Below, one piece after another: positions 30,816 to 43,441 of a stretch of 64,000 nt of DNA. Made by a program: the position numbers and the translations under genes. The notes below the pieces were generated by a model that saw only the letters and a list, made by a program, of their open reading frames with translations, had not been told where the DNA came from and did no database searches. The stretch's first letter is position 1, and the number at the start of each line of letters is the position of its first letter. Origin of the DNA: Asparagopsis taxiformis (lineage: Eukaryota; Rhodophyta; Florideophyceae; Bonnemaisoniales; Bonnemaisoniaceae); contig JALQPE010002906.1 of the NCBI GenBank assembly GCA_030407315.1, forward strand, positions 1 through 64,000, read 5' to 3'.

Positions 30816-31834
30816 TGTTGGACCGAAATGGTCGCTTGCCGAGCGTTTATTGAATCTGCGAGCTCACTACATTATTTGTATTCTCGCCGAGGTGCGCCGG
30901 CGGTGCTAAGGACAGCCTGTTAATAGCTGCTCCAGACAGACTGTCACTGACAGTCTGTCCTGGTAAGCTCCCGCTGCCAATTGTTGACTCACTGAGAATG
31001 GGCCTGGTAGGCCTAATTCCGTGAGAAAACTTTGACCCTCGTTTTCTCCTAGAAGGAGTGGTCTGAGCGCTCTGACACCTATCTCATCGTATTCAGCGTG
31101 CCCGAATTAGTCGGGTAGCAACTTCTCCGGGGCTCCTACGCCATGGCAGAGGGAAAATGTTATGATAAGTGTACACGTGTGGATGATATGATAGAGAAGC
31201 CCACGTGTACCAGATTGGCAGCGGGTGCTTGCTAGGACAGACTGTCAGTGACAGTCTGTCTGGAGCAGCCTTGAACAGGCTGTCCTTAGCACCGCCGGCG
31301 CACCTCGGCGAGAATACAAATTATGTAGTGAGCTCGCAGATTCAGTAAACGCTCGGTAAGCGACCAAACTTTATCAACACGAATCTGGTACACGTGGGCA
31401 TCTCTATCATATCACCCACACGTGTACACTAATCATAACATTTTCCCTGTGCCATGATGGCAACCCATCCTGGCTTTTCTAATTACTAATTGAAAGTATG
31501 ACAAACAAATTGAAACTTCAGACGCTATTTCCTCCATGAAGAAAGGTCGTAGAAGCTTCGGAGAAGTTGCTACCCGACTAATTCGGGCACGCTGAACATG
31601 ATGAGATAGGTTTTGGAGCGCCTAGAGCACTCCTTGTAGGAGAAATCGAGGGTTAAAGTTTTCTCACGTAGCTGAGCCCCTCAGGGCCTATTACAGTGAA
31701 TGCTTCAACCGTTTTTCAACGAGGAACACGATGAGCCATATTTCAAGGCTCCTAGAGGACTCCTTCATCGAGATTTTCACAGGAGATTCTCGAGATTGAG
31801 TGCTTCTGTTGCTGTGACTCAATTATTCGCAACA
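30816..31834 (-). repeat. Copia 3' LTR carrying a nested solo LTR
   Basis: On the minus strand it starts TGTTGCGAATAATTGAG at 31834, right after the polypurine tract ACAGAGGGGGAG (31835-31846), and ends at 30816 with CAACA. Without the nested insertion (30982-31379 plus one 5-bp duplication) it is 616 bp, the same as the solo LTR at 20868-21483. Confidence 0.92.
30982..31379 (+). mobile_element. Solo LTR of a related, shorter copia subfamily (398 bp)
   Basis: It begins TGTTGACTCAC and ends TTATCAACA, opposite in direction to the host LTR. The flanks are CCAAT (30977-30981) and CGAAT (31380-31384), a 5-bp target duplication with one change; deleting the insert restores the host LTR sequence seen at 20868-21483. 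It shares the hairpin and the 3' half of the larger LTR but lacks a ~90-bp block and has a shorter 5' part. Confidence 0.88.
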
Positions 31835-34686
31835 CTCCCCCTCTGTGACAAGCTCGATGAAGCACCAGATGTAGGGAGGTTCTGAAGTCCGATGAGGTCT
31901 TTGAATTTGTGAAGGAGAAGACGGGGAAGAGGTTTTGTGAGCAAGTCGGCAGCCATTTCTGATGTGGGGCAGTATTGCATGGTGTAGAGGTTTTTGTCCA
32001 GGCTATCGCGTACGAAGTGGTATTGAATGTCAATGTGCTTTGTTCTAGTTCCGGACACATCATTTCGAGCCATATTGATAGATCCTTGGTTATCGACGTT
32101 GATGCAGATCGGCTCGTATTCTTCGCTTGCTGTGATTGAGCGGAAAATGTTGCTAAGCCAGATTGATTCTTTTACAGCTGCACACAGAGCCATGTACTCC
32201 GCTTCGGAGGAGGAAAGAGCAACGCAACCTTGTTTGCGTGACTTCCAGCTGACGGCCCCTCCCGCCATTAGGAAAACGTAACCGCTGGTGGATTTTCGAT
32301 TGATGGTGCAGCCACCCCAGTCGGAGTCACTGTACGCGACCGGCTGGAACGGTTTATCGGCTTGATAGAGCAAGCCCAGATTCCTTGTTCCATTCACATA
32401 GCGGAGTACGCGCTTAACTGCTGTCCACAGTCTTGTTGTCGGATGTTCCACATGTTGGGCAAGCCGTCCCACAGCGAAGGATATGTCGGGGCGAGTCCCA
32501 ACCGATAGATACATGAGGCTACCAACAGCGCTTCGATATAGTGTAGAGTCTATAGGTTCCCCTTCGAGGTCTGCAGGGCTTATCTGCGATTCCATTGGGG
32601 TGACTACGGGACTCGAGTCAAGCATCCCGAAGCGTTCTAGCACCTTGTGGACATAACGACTCTGGCTTAGGTGCAGAGTTCCTCTTGACGAGCTGCGAAC
32701 GATCTCGAGTCCAAGACAGACCTTGGCTTCTCCGCAGTCTTTCATTGAGAACCTTTTTATTGAACTCCCCTTTTAGCCAATCAAGTAGTCGGCGATTACT
32801 TGATGCCATGAGTAGGTCGTCAACGTAGAGGGTAATGATCACCATTGCTCCTCCTTCATACTTGACGTAAAGGCATGGATCATACGGAGAAGTCTCGAAT
32901 TTGAGGATACCGATCACGAATTCGTCGATCTTTGCGTGCCACTGTCTCGGAGCTTGTTTTAGACCGTAGAGTGCTCTTTGCAGTTTACACACATGGTTCG
33001 GGTATTGCGGATGAACGAACCCTTCTGGTTGTTCCATGAAGATATCCTGATCGAGATCACCGTATAGGAAGGCTGTCTTGACATCCATTTGGTCGCAATG
33101 GAGGGATTTGTGAGCAACAATAGCGAGGAACGTGCGGAGAGTGCATAGTTTTACAACCGGAGCGTATGTTTCTTCGTAGTCAACACCGTATTGTTGTTCA
33201 AAACCACGAGTGACAAGTCGTGCTTTGTACTTCACACCGTTCGTTCCGTCGTCGTTGACAAAATCCTTGATTTTGAAAAGCCATTTGCAGGAGAGAAGAT
33301 TGCGGGCTTCACTGCGAGGGACAAGAATCCAGGTCTGGTTGGTGTAGAGAGATTCCATTTCGGAGTCTATTGCTTTGAGCCAGAGCTTTCTATCCTCCCC
33401 CTCTGTCGCGGTAGTGAAGGTGAGGAGTTCCGGAGCAATGCTAACGAGTGCAGTCGGTTTCCACCATTGAGTCGGGGGCTTTCGAGGTCTTGAAGACTTC
33501 CGAGGAGCAGATGGAATGGAGAGGTTGCTCGGGGAAGCCGGTATAGTAGGATGATCAGGACTGCTTGGAGAAGCAATGGGGCTCGATTCTCCCCCGGAGA
33601 TGGTGGGAGACTGTGGAGGCATGGGCGACTCGTCATCCGATTTTTGCATGCGGGTTTGAGGATCGTCCGGTACGTAGCTCAAGGTGTTGTCGTCATCAAT
33701 ATATGTAGAGTCTTCAACAGAGCGAGGTTGAGTGGTTTCATCCGATGCCGATTCGTCGAAGACGACGTCCCTTGAGATTACCACGGTGTTCGTTTGGTCG
33801 TCCCACAGCTTGTACGCTTTCTGGGTTTTGGAGTAACCGATCATCATGGCAGGAGATGAGCGACTGTTTAGAGATGTTAGGCGTATTTGTGGGACCTTGT
33901 ACCAACACTGACTACCGAATACTTTTAGATGGGAGATATCAGGTTTACGACCCATCCATAACTCGAACGGAGTTTTATCTGAGGGTATCCCACGGCTTGT
34001 GACACGATTTCGGACGTATGCTGCACAGTCAAGGGCTTCCGTCCAGAAGTCTGCAGGGACAGAATTGTGATGGAGCATGGCACGAATGAGGTCTTTTAGA
34101 GTCCGGTTCATCCGTTCCGATACACCGTTTTGCTGCGGGGTATAGGGAGCGGTAGTCTGGCGAGTGATTCCGTGAGTTATGAGGAACTCGCTAAACTCGT
34201 TTGAGAAATATTCACCGCCACCATCCGAGCGAAGTTGGCGGATTTTTCGTCCTGTGTGTGTCTCTGCAGTATTTCGAAAGTGCTGGAAAGAGCTGAAGCT
34301 GTCTGATTTATGTGCGATAGGATAGACGGAAAGCCAACGGGACTTGTCGTCGATAAAGGTAACGAAGTAACGTGCTCCCCCTTTTGAAGATGTTTCCATA
34401 GGTCCGGCTACATCAGTGTGGACAAGGTCAAGTAAACCGGTTGCTCGAGTATCGGATGCATGGGGAATTGGTGCTCGAGCCATTTTACCGGCCAGGCAGC
34501 CTTTGCACGGTTGCTGGGTTGTCGTCCCACCGGCAATTTGGAGACCTTTAACGAGTGAGTGTTTTGCCATATGCGAGATTGCTGCATGGTGTACATGTCC
34601 AAGGCGACGATGCCAGAGTTCCAGGCTGGCCACACATGCTACCTCTACGTTATGTTCGTCAGGAGTAGTGTGTAGAGTATAGAGTC
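31819..34686 (-). pseudogene. pol: Copia pol: integrase, reverse transcriptase, RNase H
   Basis: Domains in order: GAG-pre-integrase (LELWHRRLGHVHH), integrase with its three acidic positions (HTDVAGPM, RSDGGGEY, QNGVSERMNRTL), reverse transcriptase (FLYGDLDQDIFMEQPEGF, then the catalytic YVDDLLMAS) and RNase H (SDWGG, SSSEAEYMAL). One frameshift splits it: in the T5 run at 32754-32758 (A5 on the coding strand) one extra base moves the frame just before MKDCGEAKVCLGLE. The ORF end (RGSVANN) reaches 15 bases into the 3' LTR. The upstream part continues past the gypsy insertion at 63004. It was probably active until broken, and is now inactive. Confidence 0.92.
34682..34686. other. Target-site duplication of the gypsy element, GAGTC (left copy)
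   Basis: GAGTC at 34682-34686 directly precedes the gypsy LTR (TGTGGAAC at 34687). The same five bases follow the far LTR at 62999-63003. Confidence 0.92.
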
Positions 34687-35259
34687 TGTGGAACAACGTT
34701 AGTTCTAGATAGCTGGTACGAGCTACGGACACGCTGTCCTTACGAAACGAAACGAGCAGTCCACCCGCTGGTGTTTGACTGTATTGTTAGAACGGTAGAA
34801 GGTAGAATGGTTAGCGAGTAGACACGAGCGTCACGACGCAACAATCCACGCGAGGATTACGTTAGCAAACGAGGTGGTACGTCACCGGAGGCGCTCTCAA
34901 CCAAGCCCGGAGGCACTACACGCAATCAGCCTTACGTGCGGCGATGGGTAGGGAGTACGCAGCTCGACGGAGACGAAGCCTCGTTAGGCAGAATGTAAAC
35001 GTAAAACGTAGAAGTCAGTCGTAGACTAGAGCCGTTGCTCGATCGTTGAATTGTCCCCCTTTCCCTCCCGGCACGATGCCAATACCTATATGGCCACGAT
35101 GGCATCGCTTTACAGTGTAAACACTGTTCGTAACGTCCCCGAATGGGAAAGGACCTTGTGGGTCACACGTAGGGACCCGTTGGTCCGTTGGCCGTTGCCA
35201 GTACGTTCGTTGCACACGTGTGCCGGTTGCGCGCGCGCATGCGCCAGCAATGTTCGTGC
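34687..35259 (-). repeat. Gypsy 3' LTR, larger part
   Basis: It matches 62339-62911 closely, with only small indels. It is cut at 35259/35260 by the CACTA element; the remaining 88 bp of the LTR are at 49912-49999. Confidence 0.95.
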
Positions 35260-35280
35260 CACTACGGTGTTGGGAATGAA

Positions 35281-35640
35281 AAAAGACAGTAAATTTACTG
35301 TCTGAGACAGTAAAAATTACTGTCTGGCCAAGACAGTGCGCGGAGACAGTAAAATTTACTGTCTGGAAATTTCAGAATACTGCTGCAGCAATAAACTGGC
35401 ACGAAATCTGGACAGTACCAAAAACAGTAAAATTTACTGTCCAGAACAGTAAATTTTACTGTCCGGAAGTGTTGCCGCCAGACAGTATGTGCAGACAGTA
35501 CATTTTACTGTCTGAGGCAGTGCATTGTATTGTATTACTGCACTGTCTGGGTAAATCTGTAGACAGTAGTGTAGATAGCAAATTGTATTGTCTGCGGGTA
35601 GTACCGTGTATTGGTTCACAACACTGTCTCGTGGAGTGGA
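35281..35640. repeat. Left subterminal repeats of the CACTA element
   Basis: At least ten copies of AGACAGT or ACTGTCT lie in both directions, often paired as ACAGTAAATTTACTGT-like palindromes. The matching set is at the other end (49690-49890). Subterminal repeats of this kind are the usual transposase-binding sites of CACTA elements. Confidence 0.8.
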
Positions 35641-36526
35641 CTTGAGAGGAAATATGGAGCATAGTGTTGGTGTGAAGGTAAATATTGGAATGGTGTAATG
35701 GTGTGTGGTATACGAAGATAGTAATTGTGGTCGAGCTTTACAGATATTTGTAGGTAGCGAAGTTAGTACGAGGGAGGATAAATGAAAGAGGATAGCAGAT
35801 CGACCGACCTAGAATGGGATTGAGGTTTCTAGTCTCAGTGAAGCCTATTCTGCCAATAGAGAATAGAATCATGTTTATGTCAGTTGGGATAGGAGATGAC
35901 ACTATCGATTTTAGTGCGATGACAATTAGAATCGTGCTGAAGGGCCTGCAATCGCTGAGGAATGTGACGTCATATTCCTCAATTTCCGAACGGAAGTTGG
36001 GAATAAATAGGAGTTCACGAATGGGAGCAGCGATGCACAAAATTGGTGCAGAAAGAGCTTTTCGAGCTAATCACTGAGGCTTCCGTGAAGGAACTGAAAC
36101 AGATACGGAAGAGTGTTCCATAGTTGATTACTTTCTCAATTCGAGAGCTATTTGCGATCATAGTCGCGATGCGCCGAGTGAACCAAAGCGTAAACAGCTG
36201 TTATCTCCTCTGGTGCCGTCTCCATGTTGAATCCTGCGACTTGTACATGTGTGAGAGATGCTGACAATGTGAACATCGCCGGTATGCGAAACAGCCAATT
36301 GTCGAGCAGAACGTGTGTTGAGACAGCTGTTCGGAAATGGGTTTTTCTGGCGCACAGAAAGGCTGATTGCAAGTTTTGCCAAACGCCTCACACCACAAAA
36401 CACACGCTTTCAACAATATATCCAACAAAAAATTTCATGGATCAAGCCGCCAACCACAATTCATGACAACCAATCATCAGTTCACTCTCGCCAATGTGCA
36501 AGTAGCATTAATGCTAGTGTGGTCAA
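35641..36526. other. No gene seen
   Basis: About 890 bases inside the left part of the CACTA element, with only short overlapping open frames and no recognisable domain or repeat. Confidence 0.45.
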
Positions 36527-36742
36527 TTGACCACACTCGACCGTGGCAAACAAGTATCGCAAGCGGATCGTTATCTCATCGCCTTGCGTAGTTGGCAATC
36601 CGCACAGTCCATACGCACGCAATTGATTGACACCAATGCGACGCCACACGCGCTTCTGTTCGTCGCTACCACGCTGCATCGTCGCTTCCAAACCGATTGG
36701 TTGATGTTCACCGATGACGCACAGCGCATTGACGCCTTTTGA
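36527..36742 (+). pseudogene. Possible karyopherin (transportin-3/importin-13-like) N-terminal fragment
   Basis: This 71-codon frame contains QADRYLIALRSWQSAQSI and LLFVATTLHRRFQTDW. That resembles the first HEAT repeats of importin-beta family proteins, where an AxxYL..(L/F)..S..AW helix is followed by (F)FAAQTL..KI. The frame has no proper start and stops at 36742; later frames on this strand (36891-37184, 38069-38371) may be diverged continuations but are not convincing. If right, it is a host gene piece picked up by the CACTA element. Confidence 0.3.
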
Positions 36743-39700
36743 ATCCCGCTTCTCGCGCTCGCGCTCCCCCTTCACCACCTCCGGGCTCTTTTTCTTCGCG
36801 CACGCGTGCCACTTTGCGATGGCAAATGTGTGATCGTCACTGCGCGACTCTAGGTGGCTCGACCTCCGTCGCGTCTTCTCTGAGGAACACGTGCACATTT
36901 TTCACGTCATGTCGGCGGTCGTGCTCGAGTTTCGACACGCCGAGACACAGCTTTTGCACCGCTTTTGTGCACAAAATGTCCACGTTGTTCTGCAGACCTC
37001 CCTGTTTATGCTGGCCATTTTGCATGTCAATCTTCCCGCCTGTCTCAACCGTGCGGCGTTGCGTAATGCGCGTGCCGTTCTCACTTTTTTGCAAGCCTGG
37101 AAGGCCTATTCGAGCGACCCGGCAGTTCTTCCAACTGTCATTGCAATCCGTTTGTACATGCATCTTTACTGGTCACACCATTAATCTCACACGTGTTATT
37201 TCAACGATATGATTACGATGTCACTAGTTACGGAAAGATTGATACGTCTGCTCGCTTTCTCACGAGTCAATTCACCCATTTCGGTCTCGTGCCTACTGCC
37301 GAAGAGGAGCCTAGCTTTATGGACAAACATTAGGACTGAAAAATGTATCTAATTCAAGTAAGCTTCCTAGAATTTCACAAGCTATGCTCGATACTAAGCG
37401 AGGGGATGGCGATGAGCTCTACACAGTCAACTACGATGACCCCCGATGTGGTTCACATTCGTCACAGTACCAGTCGGGGAGACTCCTACCTCTCAGATGG
37501 TGTCCCGGTGACTCCAAGACGCCACTGCTTTGTCCAATCCTGGTCCTAAGAAGATGACGGGTTACGCTATGTGTGACGTACATGAGTACCATGGAAACGT
37601 GAGTGGGAATGGTGATAGTGGGATTACTGGAGTGATGGGAGATGAGTCTGGGGAGAAATCATACAGTTTCTATACACCTGACGGGTATTGGTGGAATATA
37701 ATTGAATGGAATGATGTGTGATGTCTGCACCACGTCGACCTCCTCTCTCGCCCCAACATCGCGCAGCACTCTCAATGCAACACAGTGTGCATCTTTGTTG
37801 GCGTTACATGTGCGCCTAGTTCTTGCATCGCTGCTTCCCTCACATCATCATCTAACCGTCTGTAACGCAACAACATGCCACCGCATGTCGCTCACAGTCA
37901 CATATGTATTTCTTAATACGCTTGTTGAAACACGGAACGCTCTTATTCACCACAGCGGCAGCTCTACACAAACTAACACTGAAACCAAGATGGAGGCAAT
38001 ATATCGGTGGCATTTCATTACAAATGTACTTTTTCTTTCTGCTGCTGGTGTGGCCTTGTGTTTGAAACTTGCTTGCAGGTCCTTTCCAACAGCTTAGTGT
38101 CGTAACCATTGCAGATGCGTTGCTGCTAGAATCACCCGGAGAGCTTCAATCAAATGGTTGTTGTGGACTAGTTGCGCTCGTTGTGAATCAATCGCCAGTG
38201 CGTGCATCTGTATTTGTGCGTTCGTGTGCGCGCTTACTAGATGCGATGCAATGCAATGCTCACGTACACTGTATACTACTGACTTTTACAAATATAGCTT
38301 TGTATGAGAAGCGTCGGTATGTATCCGACACCTTACCATTGCCTCACTCTGTAAAGCTTCTTTCCCAGTAGCAATTTGTATCGCATTGCACCATGACGCA
38401 GGGCAGACTGCGAGTGAAAGCAACGAGTAAACAAACTTTTCGCTCATCATTCACCACACGCTGTTGTCGTTGAAGTCATAACCATATCCACATCCCATTC
38501 TGGAAACTCTTGGAAGACAGACGAGCCCAGTCCACCACTGGTGCTTGTAGATGTAGCATTTTTAAGCTGTTCGTTTAGATAGTAAGGGATAGATGGTGTA
38601 GTGCGCAACACTAGAGAACAACGCTGTGCAGGACAACATGTTTGTTCGGCGTAAATCGTCATATGTTCCATTTGGACTATTTTGGCAGCTCACATGCATC
38701 AACCTGAATATTAAGACTCTGGACTGGCACACTCAAGTATCTGGATACGCTTGAGCAGTGGCAGGGGCGCAAGAGCCGGTCCAAGTTTTTGTACAAGGCA
38801 CGTTGACACACTGCATTCACTTGATTGACACCCGAGTGCAACGACTGGCTCGCTGTCCAGGGATGGGGGACTGCTGTGCAAGTGTTCAATACATCTCAAG
38901 ATGCAGTTCAAGAATAAACATTTCAACGTTATCCGGCTCACGGTCTCAGTTGGTCAAGTCATGGATCACAGGGTGTGGTGAAAAACCTCTTTGTTTACAT
39001 TGTCTCAATAGCGAGGTCGACGATATTGCGACCTCGTTACTGGGACGGATTGGCATCACCGAGTGTGACAGACTGGAAGATGTGATTGGGCAGGAGCGAG
39101 GTGTGTGTGAAGGATAGTAAGAAACAGCGAGGTGGGTGTGTGGAAGGTGCGAATGGCGTCAAGTGATTGGCACAAGGGAGTTGAGCTCATCTGCGGACAG
39201 AGTATGGATGGCATCGTATGCCCGTTGGGACAGCCCGGGCGGAAGTGATCATGGGAAGCTCGTTTATGTATGTGTGCGGCAGTTGGGATTGGGCGCGACT
39301 GGACGGCGAATGTGGTCGAAGAATGGGCGCGGCGACTATGGTCATGCTAAGTGGACCAACGCGGTGCGAGTCGAACCAGTTGATATATGAGGGATGTCAA
39401 GGCAAGGGGGCATTTAGACGGGCGAAAGGGTGCGTGTGACGCGAGTGGAAGGCGGTGAGGGAATGCATGCATGAATTGAGCGTGTGGGCGGACGAGGATT
39501 TGAGAAAACCTAATATGACAGTACATTGCGTGTGTGGTAGGCGCGTTGAAGTGTTACGGCGCATAAATCATCGGCGCCGATGGCTACGTCACAAACGGTG
39601 TAATCACCGCTGTAATCGGCGCCAACAGCATGTTATGGCTGCAGACGCGACAGAATGTCGACTTCATCCTTAGAATGAAGTACGCTAATTAGCCATTCTG

Positions 39701-39789
39701 CCCAGCACCAGGTACGAAACTTGGGACTGGGCACGTCATTAGAGCTCTAGGGTAGGTAACAGAATATAAACTTATGTGGGAGGACGGGT
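36743..39789. other. Decayed stretch, no confident gene
   Basis: About 3 kb inside the CACTA element with many short open frames on both strands. The frames at 37702-38097 and 38069-38371 (plus strand) have helical, protein-like stretches but no recognisable family. No repeats stand out until 39,790. Confidence 0.35.
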
Positions 39790-39975
39790 TTTCAGGACAA
39801 GCTGTCGGAACTGTAATTACTGTGTTTTCTTACAGCAAAGTCATCGTTAAGGCGGATTTGCTTTCTCAGGACAAGCTGTCAGAACTGTAAGTACTCTGTT
39901 TTCTTACAGCAAAGTCATCGTTAAGGCGGATTTGCTTTCTCAGGACAAGCTGTCGGAACTGCTATTCAGTTTTCT
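39790..39975. repeat. 74-bp tandem repeat, about 2.5 copies
   Basis: CAGGACAAGCTGTC starts at 39793, 39867 and 39941, giving a period of 74 bp. Each unit includes TTACAGCAAAGTCATCG, one half of the palindrome that makes up the arrays downstream. Confidence 0.85.
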
Positions 39976-39984
39976 TACAGCAAA

Positions 39985-40215
39985 GGCAGTTTACCCCGGT
40001 TGCTTACAGCAAAGTCATCGTAACGATGACTTTGCTGTAAGAAAACAAAACATTACAGCAAAGTCATCGTTAAGATGACTTTGCTGTAAGAAAACAAAAC
40101 ATTACAGCAAAGTCATCGTTAAGATGACTTTGCTGTAAGAAAACAAAACATTACAGCAAAGTCATCGTAACGATGACTTTGCTGTAAGAAACCATGGTAA
40201 ACCAACTTCTCTGTA
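39985..40215. repeat. Foldback block 1: four palindromes in tandem
   Basis: Four ~37-39 bp palindromes (40003-40041, 40053-40089, 40102-40138, 40151-40187) are spaced about 49 bp apart. Each is TTACAGCAAAGTCATCG joined to its reverse complement. The block is bounded by GGCAGTTTACC on the left and GGTAAACC on the right, so the whole forms nested inverted repeats. Confidence 0.88.
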
Positions 40216-40339
40216 AGCATATGAGAGGGACTGATGTTTCTCACTCGGGAAGAAGAAGGAGACGATTTCAGACCTCGCGAAAAAGGCTGCAAAGTGGTCT
40301 GAAACGGTTGGGGTGGTTCTAGGGAGCACTAAAACTTGT

Positions 40340-41090
40340 TTTAATTGCACTCAAGCTTTCTCGCTTGCGTGGAAGGGTTGGTATAATTCATCGATTTTTG
40401 GTCATCAGATTCTCACAACTGGAGATGTGATGGTCAAAATGGAACTTTGTCCGAATGATGTGCAAGTGGTCTGTAAGGGTTGGAGTGGGTCTAGGGAGTA
40501 CGGAAAAGTGTTCTATGAGTTCGTAAAGCTGCTGGCTTGCGCATTAGGGCTGACAGAATGCATCGAGTTTTGGTCACCAGATTCCCACAACTGAAGATGT
40601 GATGGCCAAAATTGAACTTTGTCGGAACGAAGTGCAAGTGGTCTGTAAGGGTTGGAGTGGGTCTGGGGAGTACTGTAATGGGTTTTATTTGCCCTGAAAG
40701 CTGGTGGCTTGCGAGGTACAGCTTCCGGAGTTCACTAATTTTTGGTCACCAGATTCTCACAACTGGAGATGTGATGGCCAAAATTGAACTTTGTCGGAAC
40801 GAAGTGTAAGTGATCCGTAAGGGCTGGAGTGGCTCTAGGGAGTACGGAAAAGTGTTTTATGTGTCCGTAAAGCTGTTGAATTGCGTGGTAGGGATTCCAG
40901 AATGCATCGACTTTTGGTCACCAGACTCCCACAACTGGAGATGTGATAGCCAAAATTGAACTTTGCAAGAACGAAGTGCAAGTGTTCTGGATGCCTTCAA
41001 GTGGCCTGGAAGCGTACTCTGGACAAGTTTTCGGACCTTGAAGAGGCTCAACTGCACAATGCTGATATTGAAATGAAACATTCATATAGT
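40340..41090. repeat. 172-bp tandem repeat, four copies
   Basis: The phrase TTTTGGTCA(T/C)CAGATTC recurs near 40395, 40569, 40740 and 40912, giving a period of about 172 bp with scattered differences. A fifth, separate copy is at 43444-43790. No long open frame runs through it. Confidence 0.85.
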
Positions 41091-41829
41091 CCATTTTTAA
41101 CTAGAACTGCTGGAATGGATTGCGTAGCCTATAGAGGAGCAATGTAGTTATATAATAGAGCTAGAAGCATGCCTCAACAACCTATCTCTCATGCCTCTAG
41201 TTCTCCTTCATCATTCCAGTCTTCCTTCCTGTGACGCACCGCGCCTCTGGTGTCACTTCACACGCCCCTCCTGTGCATTAAATACCTGTCTACCACTTCC
41301 GTATTCTACTCATACCACCACCTTCATTTTACCCCATGCCTACCATCCTATCCTTTACCTTCTGTCCTTCAGTCCTAGGCTAACCTACTTCATAACCATC
41401 GATGTAAGGTGAATATCTAGATTCCTACCTACTTGAGAGTATAGTTTATTATAACGGAAAACGGACGGTTTTGTATAGTCAATGTGCTACACAGCACCAG
41501 GAGTAGATTTTGCGCACCGATAATCTATGCTTGATATTGGAGAGACCGGCTTCTTGTAGCCTCGGAAAATGTGCAGGTAGTACCTTTCCAGAGGTCCTGG
41601 AGGTGTTCACACCAACTCTAGTCCATTTTAACGAGTTTGAATTTCGACCGCCAGAATCTCTGTCGTGAGAAAATGGTGGTCGAAATTTACCGTGCTGCTC
41701 TCCCAATACTGAACTTTTTAGGTAGTTCAGCCCGGGTGAACAAGACACAGATTGCTCTTCAAAGCCGCCCGAAGCCGTCGAAACCATCCTTCCACAATGT
41801 TCCCGACTTCAAAATTCCTATCTCACCCT

Positions 41830-42270
41830 TCCCAAAGTGAGAGAGGGACCAAGGTACCAGACGCTTACAGCTGAGGCAGTTTACCAGGGATGCTTACAGC
41901 AAAGTCATCGTTACGATGACTTTGCTGTAAGAAAAGAAAACATTACAGTGGGCGAAGGATTTTACCGGGTGAAAAAATCACCAAGAATTTTTTTACCGGG
42001 TAAAAAATCGTGGCTACTGTAATGAAACGTTTTCTTACAGCAAAGTCATCGTAACGATGACTTTGCTGTAAGAAAAGGAAACATTACAGTAGGCGAAGAA
42101 TTTTTACCGGGTAAAAAATCACCAAGAATTTTTTTACCGGGTAAAAAAACGTGCCTGCTGTAATGTTTTCTTTTCTTACAGCAAAGTCATCGTAACGATG
42201 ACTTTGCTGTCAGCACCCGCGGTAAACTGCCTCAGCTGTAAGCGGTCTGGCTTCACCCTCTCTCTCATGT
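41830..42270. repeat. Foldback block 2
   Basis: The outer arms, containing GCTTACAGCTGAGGCAGTTTACC and its complement (41863 region and 42221-42245), enclose three copies of the TTACAGCAAAGTCATCG palindrome (41893-41931, 42034-42072, 42175-42213). Separate TTTTTTACCGGGTAAAAAA-type inverted repeats lie between them. Confidence 0.88.
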
Positions 42271-42899
42271 CTCTTGTCTTCCTCATCCCAGCCTATCCCA
42301 ACCTCCCTTCTATGTCGACTCCGGTGTCACTCCAGCCGACCCTTCAGTGAGTGCAATCCTTCTCTACCACCGCCATAATCTACTCATACTATCCCCTTCA
42401 TGTTGCTGCATACCTACCCTCCCATCCTTCCTGATTTTCCTACAATCCTAGGCTAGCCTACTTACCAACTATGTTGGTATTGAAGGCAGCTAGATTCCTA
42501 GTAACTCAAATCTATAGTCTGCTAAAAAGGGCGATTTGGTGTGGTCACTGTGCCACACGGCACCAGGAATAGAATCTGGCCACGGATACTCTATGCTTGA
42601 TCTCAGAGAGAACAGCTGCGCCAATGCTCCGAAAATGTGCTGTCAGTACCTTTCCAGACGTCCTGGAGGTGCTCATGCCAGCTCTAGTTCATTTTAGGGA
42701 GGTTGAGTTTCGACAATCAGAATTTCACTCTTGAGGAAATTGTGTTTGAAATTTTGTGCACTCCTCCCGCCGTACCAGGCAGGGCACCCAGCCCAGACTG
42801 GGTTAGCACGACGCAGAGTGCTCCCCAACACCGCTAACAGCCGTCCAAACCATCCCTCTGCCATGTTTTACGGCTTCACAATTCCTTGCTCACCCTTCC

Positions 42900-43168
42900 C
42901 AAGGTGAGGGAGGGACCAAGCTCCCAGCCGCTTACAGCTGAGGCAGTTTACCAGGGATGCTTACAGCAAAGTCATCGTTACGATGACTTTGCTGTAAGAA
43001 AACGTTTTCATTACAGTGGCCAGGAATTTTTTACCCGGTAAAAAATCATGGCTACTGTAATGAATTGTTTTCTTACAGCAAAGTCATCGTAACGATGACT
43101 TTGCTGTAAACATCCCTGGTAAACTGCTCCGTCTGTAAGCCGTTGGTCTCAACCCTCGATCTCATGTC
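42900..43168. repeat. Foldback block 3
   Basis: Same design as block 2, with two palindromes (42960-42998 and 43072-43108) and one ACCCGGTAAAAAA segment between them. The outer arms are GGGACCAAGCTCCCAGCCGC on the left and a matching GTAAGCCGTTGGTCTC on the right. Confidence 0.85.
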
Positions 43169-43371
43169 TGTTGTCCTCCTTCATCATCTCCACATCCCTT
43201 CCTGCTAAGCATCACTTCTCTAGTGTCACTCTACCAGTCCTTTTCGTGCATGAAATACTTTTCTACCACTGCCATAGTCTACACATACTATTGCCTCTAT
43301 ACTTCTGCATGCCTACGCTTCCATCTTTCTCTCCCGTGCTAGGCTTAGAGAATATCCTACTTCCTGAATCA

Positions 43372-43441
43372 TTGTACAGTGAGGCAGTAAAAATCACTGT
43401 CTCACCGTACTGTCTGAGGCCCTCTTTTCAACACCGTAGTG
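43372..43441. other. Internal copy of the CACTA right terminus
   Basis: AAAAATCACTGTCTC, ACTGTCTGAGGCCC and TTTTCAACACCGTAGTG repeat the sequence of the true right end (49850-49909) with few changes. It ends exactly in TAGTG at 43441 and is followed by TATAAGGGC. No second left end is seen. It marks either an older, smaller element inside this one or an internal duplication of the end. Confidence 0.8.

Noticed and set aside
36739..37212. 157-aa frame rich in Cys, Ser and Phe
   Set aside because: The composition is erratic with no domain, and overlapping frames on both strands are equally open.
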